Position numbers and translations under genes: made by a program. Positions 1 through 6,777 of a stretch of DNA of 8,709 bases are shown here, piece after piece. Below the pieces are notes generated by a model. That model searched no databases and was not told the origin of the DNA. It was given only the letters and a program-made list of their open reading frames with translations. Origin of the DNA: DASZTU01 sp035547675 (GTDB lineage: Bacteria > Pseudomonadota > Alphaproteobacteria > Rhizobiales > Devosiaceae); contig DASZUI010000162.1 of assembly GCA_035547675.1 (NCBI GenBank), forward strand, positions 1-8,709, read 5' to 3'. Numbering within the stretch: the stretch's first letter is position 1; every line of letters begins with the position of its first letter.

Positions 1-1
1 C

Positions 2-1183
2 TGGTCGGACCAGGCGGCGCCGATCGATTCCACCAAGGTGATGCGCGAGCAGGTGCTGGCGGGCTTCCCGGGCGTCGATTTCCAGGCATCCGATCCCGGC
101 CCGTTCATCGCCCGTATCGAGGCGGAAATGAAGGCGGGCAAAGGCTCGATCGACGTGGTCGGCGGGCTGCAGGGCGAACTTGCGAGCTATCCCGATTATT
201 GGACCGACCTGTCGGGGATCGATCTCGGCGGCGTCAAGGTCACGCCGGCCTTCCTCGAGCAGGGAAAACTGGGCACCAGCGAACAGAAATTCATGCCCTG
301 GATGCAGGCCAATTACGTGATGGCCGCCAATAAGAAGGCCCTGCCCTATTTGCCGGCCGGCGCCAATCTCGATTCGCTGACCTATGACCAGCTGGTCGAA
401 TGGATGAAGAATATCGCCGAGAAGACCGGCTCGCCCCGGTTCGGCTTCCCGGCCGGCCCGAAAGGGCTGTCGCACCGCTTCTTCGAAGGCTTCCTGCTGC
501 CGTCCTATACGGGGTCAGCGGTCACTGAATACCGTTCGGCGGATGCCGAAAAGGCCTGGAACACCTTCAAGGACCTCTGGAAGTACACCAATCCGGCCTC
601 GACGACCTATAATTTCATGGAAGAGCCGCTGCAGACGGGCGACGTCTGGGTCGCCTTCGACCATGTGGCGCGCCTGTCGCCGGCCTTCGACGCTCATCCC
701 AATGACTTCGTCGCCTTCCCGGCGCCGGCCGGTCCCAAGGGCCGCGCCTTCATGCCGGTGCTCGCCGGCATCGCCATTCCCAAGACGGCGCCGGACATGG
801 ACGGGGCCAAGAAGCTCGTGGCCTATATCCTGCAGCCGGCCCAGCAGGCGGCCATCATCAAGGCGACCGGCTTCTATCCGGTGACCGATGCGACGCTGCC
901 GCCGGACCTGCCGCCCTCCGCCAAGGCGCTTGGCGATGCGATCAACAAGACGACCGCGGCCAAGGACGCCTTGCCGGTGCTGCTGCCGGTGGGGCTCGGC
1001 AATTATGGCGGCCAGTTCAACCAGGTCTTCATCGACACCTTCCAGCGTATCGTGCTCGCCAACCAGGATGTGCACCAGGTGCTGCAGGACGAAGGCAAGG
1101 TGCTCGGCGACATCATGGTGAAGGCCAAGGCGCCGTGCTGGGCACCGGACAAGCCGTCCAACGGCCCCTGCCCGGTCAATTGA
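2..1183 (+). CDS. ABC transporter solute-binding protein, family 1 (5' end outside window)
   Basis: Partial gene: the frame is open to the left edge (reading WSDQAAP... from base 2), so the GTG/ATG codons at 38-43 are internal and not the start. About 393 residues are visible. The signal peptide and probably the first few dozen residues are missing. The visible part resembles a periplasmic binding protein of the MalE/UgpB type (family 1, sugars and related solutes), with a mixed alpha/beta body and a C-terminal lobe containing GRAFMPVLAGIAIPK and helical repeats. It would capture the substrate in the periplasm and deliver it to the two permeases encoded next. The only two cysteines visible (C379, C390 of the visible part) sit in the last 15 residues and could form a disulfide. 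Identification rests on overall character plus the permease and ATPase neighbours. The ligand cannot be read from sequence; a sugar or glycoside is inferred from the glycosidase in the operon. Confidence 0.9.
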   Translation, partial: WSDQAAPIDSTKVMREQVLAGFPGVDFQASDPGPFIARIEAEMKAGKGSIDVVGGLQGELASYPDYWTDLSGIDLGGVKVTPAFLEQGKLGTSEQKFMPWMQANYVMAANKKALPYLPAGANLDSLTYDQLVEWMKNIAEKTGSPRFGFPAGPKGLSHRFFEGFLLPSYTGSAVTEYRSADAEKAWNTFKDLWKYTNPASTTYNFMEEPLQTGDVWVAFDHVARLSPAFDAHPNDFVAFPAPAGPKGRAFMPVLAGIAIPKTAPDMDGAKKLVAYILQPAQQAAIIKATGFYPVTDATLPPDLPPSAKALGDAINKTTAAKDALPVLLPVGLGNYGGQFNQVFIDTFQRIVLANQDVHQVLQDEGKVLGDIMVKAKAPCWAPDKPSNGPCPVN

Positions 1184-1197
1184 GGGCGTGAGGCCAG

Positions 1198-1218
1198 GCC
1201 CGGGGCAACGCCCCGGGC
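1198..1218 (+). other. GC-rich hairpin between binding-protein and permease genes
   Basis: A perfect 9-bp stem (GCCCGGGGC at 1198-1206, GCCCCGGGC at 1210-1218) closes a 3-base AAC loop. It starts 15 bases after the stop of the binding-protein gene. There is no T tract after it, so it is unlikely to be an efficient intrinsic terminator. Hairpins in this position in ABC operons commonly protect the upstream message and raise binding-protein output relative to the permeases; that role is inferred here. Confidence 0.6.
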
Positions 1219-1242
1219 GCTCCTGCCTCGAGTGGTGAGTTG

Positions 1243-2088
1243 ATGTCGTCCAAGACGCTGCCCTATCTGCTGCTGTTGCCGGCAACGCTGTTCCTGCTGG
1301 TGTTCTTCGTCTACCCCTTCCTGCAGGTGGTGGCGGAGGCCTTCTACGCGGACGGCACGCTGTCGCTGGGCAATTTCCAGAACATGATCGGCAACTGGAA
1401 ATTCCCCGGCGCGCTGCAGAATACGCTGCTGCTGACCGTCATCGTCGTGCCGCTGCAGCTGGTGATGGCGCTCGCCATGGCGAGCGTCGTCATGCGGCTC
1501 AAGACGGCCCGCAACACCATTCTCTACATTTTCACCATTCCGCTGGGCCTGTCGGACCTCGCGGCCGGCATCATCTGGCTCGCCATCTTCGAGCAATCGG
1601 GCTTCCTCAATTCGCTGCTGGTAGGGCTGCACCTGACCAGCCAGCCGATCCTGTTCCTCGGCTATGCGGGCGGCTGGATGATCTTCGCGGCTGTGGTGAT
1701 TGCCGAACTCTGGCGCGCCACGGCGATCCTGATGGTCATTCTCGTGGCCGGCATGGGGCTGATCCCCAAGGAATATTACGAAGCCGCCGAGGTCTTCGGG
1801 GCCGGCCGCTGGAAGCGCTTCACCAAGGTTACGCTGCCGCTGCTCAGGCCGAGCATCCAGACGGCGCTGATCCTCAGGACCATCAACGCCTTCGAGGTCT
1901 TCGCCGTGGTCATGGCGCTCGCCGGCAGCAACATGCCGATGCTGATGAGCGAAACCTATCAGTGGGAATTCTCGCTGCACGATTCCGGCGTGGCGGCCAG
2001 CTATGCGCTGGTCATCCTCGCCATTTCGGTCGCCGCGACCCTCGTTTATCTGCGCGTGCTGCGCGTACCCAAGGGAGCCGGGGCATGA
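1243..2088 (+). CDS. ABC transporter permease, MalF-like (sugar type)
   Basis: 281-residue inner-membrane permease, half of the transport channel. Hydrophobic stretches at roughly residues 7-31, 60-86, 93-117, 139-170 (probably two spans), 203-228 and 249-270 fit six membrane spans. The cytoplasmic EAA loop that docks on the ATPase is at about 177-203 (EYYEAAEVFGAGRWKRF followed by LPLLRP). ATG at 1243 is chosen as start; TTG at 1240 directly upstream is in frame but weaker. A GAG at 1230-1232 gives only a modest ribosome site. The stop overlaps the next start (ATGA), so the two permeases are translationally coupled. Family assignment (binding-protein-dependent transport inner-membrane component) is solid; the substrate is unknown. 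Confidence 0.93.
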   Translation: MSSKTLPYLLLLPATLFLLVFFVYPFLQVVAEAFYADGTLSLGNFQNMIGNWKFPGALQNTLLLTVIVVPLQLVMALAMASVVMRLKTARNTILYIFTIPLGLSDLAAGIIWLAIFEQSGFLNSLLVGLHLTSQPILFLGYAGGWMIFAAVVIAELWRATAILMVILVAGMGLIPKEYYEAAEVFGAGRWKRFTKVTLPLLRPSIQTALILRTINAFEVFAVVMALAGSNMPMLMSETYQWEFSLHDSGVAASYALVILAISVAATLVYLRVLRVPKGAGA

Positions 2089-2942
2089 GCGCTGCCGAAG
2101 CCGAGATTCCCGCGGACCTCACCCGGCCGGTCGCGGAGAGCCGCAGCATCGGGCGATGGCTCTATGGCGCGGCGGTGGCGCTGCTGCTCGCCTGGGTGCT
2201 GGTGCCGCTCTATCTCCTCTTGGTCAATACGCTCTCCTCGCCGGATGCGGTGCAGGGGTTCCCGAAGACGGGGTTTCCGACCCTGGATTTCGGCTCGGTC
2301 AATTTCTTCCTGACCTATGAAGGCGTCGGGCAGGCGCTGCTCAATTCCGTGCTGACAGCGGTCGCAACAATGGTGCTGGCGATCGTGCTCGGCGCACCGG
2401 CGGGTTACGCGCTGTCGCGCTTCGAGTTCAAGGGCAAGAGCGCCTTCCGCATGCTGGTGCTGATGACCCGCGCCTTCCCGCTGCCGCTGCTGGCGCTGCC
2501 GCTGGCGGTCATGTTCATCCAGGTGCATCTCGATGACACGGTCATCGGGCTGGCGCTGGTGCATACGACGCTGGCGCTGCCGTTTTCGGTGCTCGTGACC
2601 TTCTCGATCTTTTCCGGCATTCCGGTGGAGTTCGAGGAGGCGGCCTGGACGCTTGGCTGCACGCGTTGGCAGGGTTTCCGCAAGGTGCTGCTGCCGCTGG
2701 TGCTGCCGGGCATCGCGGCGTCCGCGGTCTTTGCCTTCACCATTTCCTGGAACGAGGTGTTTGCGGCCTCGGTGCTGACGATCCAGAACCGGACGCTCAC
2801 CGCCTTCCTGCTCCAGACGCTCGACTATTCGCCGCTGCCGCTGAAATTCGCGGGCGGCGCCATGCTGGTGCTGCCGGCGCTGATCTTCATCTTCGCCGTG
2901 CGCAAATACATGCTCTCCATGTGGGGCATCGCCAACCGATAG
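2085..2942 (+). CDS. ABC transporter permease, MalG-like (sugar type)
   Basis: 285-residue second permease. A polar N-terminal tail of about 25 residues precedes the first span (about 26-49). Further spans lie at about 84-110, 121-146, 152-176, 207-229 and 257-273. The EAA loop is at about 183-207 (EFEEAAWTLGCTRWQGFRK followed by LLPLVLP), the coupling site for the ATPase. The start at 2085 overlaps the previous stop as ATGA and has a good ribosome site, AAGGGAG at 2071-2077 with 7 bases of spacing. A longer reading in this frame from 1962 is rejected because it lies inside the upstream permease and its extra residues are arginine-rich shadow sequence. It pairs with the 1243-2088 product to form the importer. 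Confidence 0.94.
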   Translation: MSAAEAEIPADLTRPVAESRSIGRWLYGAAVALLLAWVLVPLYLLLVNTLSSPDAVQGFPKTGFPTLDFGSVNFFLTYEGVGQALLNSVLTAVATMVLAIVLGAPAGYALSRFEFKGKSAFRMLVLMTRAFPLPLLALPLAVMFIQVHLDDTVIGLALVHTTLALPFSVLVTFSIFSGIPVEFEEAAWTLGCTRWQGFRKVLLPLVLPGIAASAVFAFTISWNEVFAASVLTIQNRTLTAFLLQTLDYSPLPLKFAGGAMLVLPALIFIFAVRKYMLSMWGIANR

Positions 2943-2945
2943 GGA
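2941..2945 (+). promoter_or_regulatory. Ribosome binding site supporting the GTG start of the ATPase
   Basis: AGGGA, five bases before GTG 2951 and overlapping the permease stop codon. No ATG lies near in this frame, so this site decides the start. Confidence 0.6.
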
Positions 2946-2950
2946 CAGAA

Positions 2951-3988
2951 GTGGCCGAAATACGTATCAAATCGGTGGGCAAGCGCTTCGGCAGTTTTAC
3001 CGCGCTGCACTCGATCGACCTCGACATCGCCGACCAGAGCTTCGTCGTACTGCTCGGCGCTTCGGGCTGCGGCAAGACCACGCTGCTGCGCATCATCGCC
3101 GGGTTGGAAACGCCTAGCACGGGCGAGGTCTGGATCGGCGACCGGCGGGTCGACCACCTGCCGCCGCGCGAGCGGGGCATTGCCATGGTGTTTCAGAACT
3201 ACGCGGTTTTCCCCCATCTCACGGTCTTCGAAAACATCGCCTTCGGGCTGCGCATGAAGAAGCTGCCCCAGGCCGATATCGACCGGCGCGTAAAGCGCAC
3301 GGCCGAGCTCATGCATATCGAGCAATTGCTCAAGCGCTATTCGGGCCAGCTCTCGGGCGGGCAGCGGCAGCGCGTCGCGGTGGCGCGGGCGCTGGCGATG
3401 GAGCCCGACGTGATCCTGATGGACGAGCCGCTGTCGAACCTGGACGCGCTGCTGCGCCTCGAAATGCGCGCCGAGCTCAAGGGCGTATTGGCCGCGAGCC
3501 GCACGACCACCGTCTATGTCACGCATGACCAGGTGGAGGCGATGAGCCTTGCCGACCGTATCGCGGTGATGAATGCCGGCCGGATCGAGCAGGCAGCCGA
3601 TCCGGTGGAGGTTTACCGCAATCCCGCGACGCGATTCGTCGGCGGCTTTATCGGCAGTCCGCCGATGAATTTCGTGCCCGCGACCCGCGCCGGCAATGGC
3701 GGCTGGCAGGCGGCGGGACTCACTTTCGCCGGACCGGCCGCGGGCGACAGGCTCGACCTGGCGGTGCGGCCGGAGGACCTGACGCACGCAGCCGAGGGTT
3801 TTGCCGCGACGGTCCGGGTCATCGAACCCCTGGGGGCGCACACCTTGGTGACCGCCGAGGTCGAGGGGCGTCCGTTCCGGGCGGTGATCGATTCCGACCA
3901 CCGGGTGGCACCCGGAGACGTGCTCCATCTCATGCCGCGCGCCGACCGCATCCGCTGGTTCGACCCCGAAACCGGCAAGGCCGCCTGA
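2951..3988 (+). CDS. ABC transporter ATP-binding protein, MalK/UgpC-like
   Basis: 345-residue cytoplasmic ATPase that powers the importer. All core motifs are intact: Walker A GASGCGKT (36-43), Q-loop glutamine 82, signature LSGGQ (134-138), Walker B VILMDE (154-159), D-loop SNLD (162-165) and H-loop His192 in VTHDQ. From about residue 235 there is a C-terminal beta-rich TOBE/MalK-type regulatory region containing LDLAVRPEDL. The size is normal for the CUT1 (sugar) ATPase group. Start is GTG at 2951, 8 bases after the permease stop. Translation of the frame upstream of this GTG runs through the permease gene and is not coding. The canonical motifs suggest an active enzyme; which solute it serves depends on the binding protein. 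Confidence 0.96.
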   Translation: MAEIRIKSVGKRFGSFTALHSIDLDIADQSFVVLLGASGCGKTTLLRIIAGLETPSTGEVWIGDRRVDHLPPRERGIAMVFQNYAVFPHLTVFENIAFGLRMKKLPQADIDRRVKRTAELMHIEQLLKRYSGQLSGGQRQRVAVARALAMEPDVILMDEPLSNLDALLRLEMRAELKGVLAASRTTTVYVTHDQVEAMSLADRIAVMNAGRIEQAADPVEVYRNPATRFVGGFIGSPPMNFVPATRAGNGGWQAAGLTFAGPAAGDRLDLAVRPEDLTHAAEGFAATVRVIEPLGAHTLVTAEVEGRPFRAVIDSDHRVAPGDVLHLMPRADRIRWFDPETGKAA

Positions 3989-4004
3989 GGCCATGTTCAG
4001 CAAC

Positions 4005-4008
4005 AGGA
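4005..4008 (+). promoter_or_regulatory. Ribosome binding site favouring start at 4014
   Basis: AGGA five bases before ATG 4014. The alternative ATG 3993 has only GAGG two bases upstream, inside the stop region of the ATPase gene, which is too close for good initiation. Confidence 0.45.
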
Positions 4009-4013
4009 CTTCA

Positions 4014-5288
4014 ATGGATATCCTCGACAAGGATCGCCTCAAGGCGCAGGCGATCGAGATTCTCAAGGGCAACGACCTCGGCAGCTACACCGTGCCGACG
4101 CGGGGGCTCTACCCCTTCCAGTGGAACTGGGATTCCTGTCTCACGGCGCTGGGCCAGGCCCATTATAACGAGGACCGCGCCTGGACCGAGATGGAGACGC
4201 TGTTCGCGCACCAATGGCCGGACGGCATGGTGCCGCATATCGTGTTTCATCAGCACTCGGACGGCTATTTTCCGGGGGCGAGCGTCTGGGCCACCGGCCG
4301 GCCAACGCCGACCTCGGGCATTACCCAGCCGCCGGTCGCGGGGTTCGCGCTCAAGCGGCTGTTCGAGCGGTCGAAGGATCGCGATGCGGCGGTGCGACGT
4401 GCCAAGGCGCTGCTGCACAAGATCGATGCCTGGCATGGCTGGTTTCATGCGGCACGCGATCCGCACCAGGAAGGACTGGTCGCGATCCTTCATCCCTGGG
4501 AATCCGGGCGGGACAACTCCATTGACTGGGACGAGCCGTTCGCGCGGGTGCCGACCGAGGGCGTCACCCCCTATGTGCGCCGCGACACGCAGCACGCCGA
4601 TCCGGCCCACCGGCCGACCAAGGAGCAGTATGACCGCTATCTCTGGCTGGTCGAGCACTTCCGGGCGCTGGGCTGGGACAACAGCAAGCTTCACGATGCC
4701 TCGCCCTTCCAGGTGGTCGATCCGGGCTTCAATGCGCTTCTGATCCGGTCCGAGCAGGACCTGGCCGCCCTAGCCGGCATGCTCGGCGAGAGCGAACTGG
4801 CCGAGCGGAACGCGCAACGGGCGACGCAGGGGCTTGCAGCGATCGAGGGGCTGTGGAGCGACACCCACGGCCAATATGTCTGCCGCGACCGGGTCGCCGG
4901 AAAGCTCATCGACAGCGCCTCGATCGGCGGTATGCTGCCGGCCATCGCGGCCATTCCGGCCGAACGGCTGCGTGCCATCGCGGCCCGTATCGATGCGCAG
5001 TCGGAACGGCTCCGCTATCCGGCCGCCTCGCACGATCCGGCTGATCCGCGCTTCGAGGCCAAGCGCTACTGGCGCGGACCGACCTGGCTGATCACCAATT
5101 ATCTCATCGCCGATGGGCTCAGGGCGGCGGGCGCCACGGCGACGGCAGACCGGATGGTCGCGGCCAGCCTGGAACTCATCGCCCGATCCGGCTTTGCCGA
5201 ATATTACGATCCCGTCACCGGCGAGCCTTGCGGCGGCGGCAGTTTCAGCTGGACCGCCGCCATGGTCCTGGAATTCCTGGCGGGCTGA
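4014..5288 (+). CDS. Cytoplasmic MGH1-like glycoside hydrolase (GH63/mannosylglycerate-hydrolase type)
   Basis: 424-residue (alpha/alpha)6-barrel glycosidase related to GH63 enzymes, bacterial gluco- and mannosylglycerate hydrolases and amylo-1,6-glucosidase-like proteins. Family hallmarks in order: YPFQWNWDS near residues 33-41, WESGRDNSIDWD at 162-173, YWRGPTWLITNYLI at 352-365 and FAEYYDPVTG at 394-403, followed by GGGSFSWTA. By analogy with this fold, Asp167 in ESGRDN is the likely general acid and Glu396 in AEYYDP the likely base; both are present. There is no signal peptide, so it acts in the cytoplasm on imported substrate. The length is close to that of known mannosylglycerate/glucosylglycerate hydrolases (about 420-450). 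An alternative start at 3993 adds seven residues. It sits 25 bases after the ATPase gene, which ties it to the importer. The substrate is a prediction: a short glucoside or mannoside such as a glycosylated organic acid. Annotation as trehalase-like or debranching enzyme is possible but less specific. Confidence 0.87.
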   Translation: MDILDKDRLKAQAIEILKGNDLGSYTVPTRGLYPFQWNWDSCLTALGQAHYNEDRAWTEMETLFAHQWPDGMVPHIVFHQHSDGYFPGASVWATGRPTPTSGITQPPVAGFALKRLFERSKDRDAAVRRAKALLHKIDAWHGWFHAARDPHQEGLVAILHPWESGRDNSIDWDEPFARVPTEGVTPYVRRDTQHADPAHRPTKEQYDRYLWLVEHFRALGWDNSKLHDASPFQVVDPGFNALLIRSEQDLAALAGMLGESELAERNAQRATQGLAAIEGLWSDTHGQYVCRDRVAGKLIDSASIGGMLPAIAAIPAERLRAIAARIDAQSERLRYPAASHDPADPRFEAKRYWRGPTWLITNYLIADGLRAAGATATADRMVAASLELIARSGFAEYYDPVTGEPCGGGSFSWTAAMVLEFLAG

Positions 5289-5326
5289 GCTGCCCGCCGG
5301 CGACGTCGAATTGGAGACAGATTAGT

Positions 5327-5647
5327 ATGGCAGAAGACAATTGGGTCCGGGTGCTGGGGCGCGCGGACCTGCCACCGGGCGAGATGGCCGGCATCGAAAT
5401 CGGCGACAACCAGGTGGCGATTTATAATGTGGACGGGACGTTCTATGCGACCGACAATGTCTGCACCCACGGCTTCGCCAGCCTTTCGGACGGCTATCTC
5501 GAGGATGACGAGGTCGAGTGCCCGCTGCATGGGGGCCGCTTCAACGTGACCAATGGTGCGCCGACGCTCGAGCCGGCCGAGTGTCCGCTCAGGACCTATC
5601 GGGTGCGGGTGAACGCCGACGACATCGAAGTCCTGCTGCCCGAATAG
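5327..5647 (+). CDS. Rieske-type [2Fe-2S] ferredoxin (dioxygenase ferredoxin-subunit family)
   Basis: 106-residue soluble Rieske protein. The cluster ligands are C46-T-H48 and C65-P-L-H68 with 16 residues between them, the usual spacing. The order of the domain (NWVRVLGRADLPPGEM, then IYNVDGTFYATDNVCTHG, LSDGYL and CPLHGGRF) matches the small ferredoxins (BphF/NdoA type) that pass electrons from a reductase to a ring-hydroxylating oxygenase. No oxygenase or reductase gene is in the window, so its partner is unknown. ATG 5327 is chosen because GGAGA at 5313-5317 lies upstream with about 9 bases of spacing; the frame open before it overlaps the glycosidase gene. It follows the glycosidase by 38 bases, the second-largest gap in the operon, and could mark the start of a functional sub-block. 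Confidence 0.92.
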   Translation: MAEDNWVRVLGRADLPPGEMAGIEIGDNQVAIYNVDGTFYATDNVCTHGFASLSDGYLEDDEVECPLHGGRFNVTNGAPTLEPAECPLRTYRVRVNADDIEVLLPE

Positions 5648-5654
5648 GCGCGGC

Positions 5655-5664
5655 GGAGGAGGAG
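5655..5664 (+). promoter_or_regulatory. Strong ribosome binding site of first amidohydrolase
   Basis: GGAGGAGGAG, the best Shine-Dalgarno sequence in the window, ends 3 bases before ATG 5668 and 9 bases before the in-frame ATG 5674. Either ATG could be used; the core AGGAGG (5657-5662) has 5 bases of spacing to the first. Confidence 0.65.
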
Positions 5665-5667
5665 CTT

Positions 5668-6777
5668 ATGGCCATGACCGAAACCGCTGCATCACCGGCG
5701 CCAGCACCCAGAAGGTTCGCCGGAGCGGTGGACTGCGACGTGCAGATCACGGTGCCGAAATGGGAGGATCTGCTCCCCCATATGGAGCCGTTCTGGCGCG
5801 ACAGCGTGGTGCAGCGCGGCATCGGCCTGCTCGAAACCGTCGGTTATCCCCGCAAGGCGCCGTTCACGGTGCGCGAGGACTGGCGCTGGGCGGAGCCGAA
5901 TTCGGCGGCCGATCAGCTGCAGAAAATGCGTGAAAATCTGTTTGGTCGCTATGGAATTTCCGTTGCCGTCTGCAACTGCCTCTATGGCGTGCAGGTGCTG
6001 CAGAGCGAGGACATGGCGGCGGCCTATGCCCGGGCGCTGAACGACTGGATCGCCGCCGAATGGCTCGACCGGGAGCCGCGGCTCCGGGGGTCGATCGTGG
6101 TGCCGACGCAGAACCCGGAAATGGCGGTCGCCGAGATCGACCGGATGGCCGCCGACCGGCGCTTCGTGCAGGTGCTGGTGCCGGTGATGGGCGAGATGCC
6201 GCTCGGCAAGCGCTATTACTGGCCGATCTATGCCGCCGCCGCGAGGCATGGGCTGCCGATCGGCATCCATGCCGGCAGCGCCTATCGGCATCCGGTAACC
6301 GGGCTCGGCTGGCCGAGCTATTGGTCGCAGGATTATTTCAGCCATGCCGCCGCTTTCCAGACGCAGCTCACCAGCCTCATCACCGAAGGCGTATTCAGCC
6401 AGTACCCCGACCTCAAGGTCGTGCTGGCCGAGGGCGGGTTCAGCTGGCTGCCGCCCTATCTCTGGCGGCTCGACAAATACTGGCACGGGCTCAGGTTCGA
6501 AATCCCCTGGGTCGACCGGCTGCCGAGCCAGATCGTCGCGAGCAATGTGCGCTTCACCGTGCAGCCGGTGGATGCGCCGCCCCGGCCCGAGCAGGTGGAA
6601 AAGCTGTTCGAGCATCTGGGGTCGGACGATCTGCTGCTGTTTTCGACCGATTATCCGCACTGGCAGTTCGACAATGACGAGGTGCTGCCGGCGGGCATTC
6701 CCGCGCGGCACCTCGACAAGATGATGGTGGCCAATCCGACCGCCACCTATTCCCGGCTGGGAGGAGCAAAGCCATGA
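5668..6777 (+). CDS. Amidohydro_2 (ACMSD-like) TIM-barrel protein, first paralogue, altered metal site
   Basis: 369-residue member of the amidohydrolase-related Amidohydro_2 family (COG2159), which includes ACMS decarboxylase, resorcylate decarboxylase and related metal-dependent hydrolases. Landmarks: VDCDVQITVP at 21-30 (the first metal motif), IGIHAG with His201, VVLAEGGFSWLPPYLWRLD with Glu255 at 251-269, TVQPVDAP at 297-304 and FSTDYPHW with Asp328 at 325-332. In the usual H/D-x-H motif at the first strand, the second ligand is here Gln26 where the adjacent paralogue has His25. The other expected ligands are kept, so this is either a modified-metal enzyme or a partner subunit. It is cytoplasmic, with no signal peptide. 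Its stop overlaps the next start as ATGA. A longer reading from 5518 is rejected because it overlaps the ferredoxin gene. The reaction is unknown: hydrolysis or decarboxylation of a cyclic or aromatic acid is the family's typical chemistry. Confidence 0.9.
   Translation: MAMTETAASPAPAPRRFAGAVDCDVQITVPKWEDLLPHMEPFWRDSVVQRGIGLLETVGYPRKAPFTVREDWRWAEPNSAADQLQKMRENLFGRYGISVAVCNCLYGVQVLQSEDMAAAYARALNDWIAAEWLDREPRLRGSIVVPTQNPEMAVAEIDRMAADRRFVQVLVPVMGEMPLGKRYYWPIYAAAARHGLPIGIHAGSAYRHPVTGLGWPSYWSQDYFSHAAAFQTQLTSLITEGVFSQYPDLKVVLAEGGFSWLPPYLWRLDKYWHGLRFEIPWVDRLPSQIVASNVRFTVQPVDAPPRPEQVEKLFEHLGSDDLLLFSTDYPHWQFDNDEVLPAGIPARHLDKMMVANPTATYSRLGGAKP

Noticed and set aside
38..43. GTG/ATG as start of the binding-protein gene
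   Set aside because: The frame stays open to the left edge with protein-like sequence, and starting here would remove the signal peptide and the first strand.
2825..4072. Long minus-strand open frame (415 codons) opposite the ATPase gene
   Set aside because: It mirrors a canonical ATPase gene with all motifs intact. Its translation is rich in His/Arg/Gln without family features, as expected for an antisense shadow in GC-rich DNA.
5289..5326. Internal promoter before the ferredoxin gene
   Set aside because: The 38-base gap shows only a ribosome site; no convincing -35/-10 pair is visible.
5692..6711. Minus-strand open frame (339 codons) opposite the first amidohydrolase
   Set aside because: Same reasoning: the plus strand encodes a well-supported protein with a strong ribosome site.
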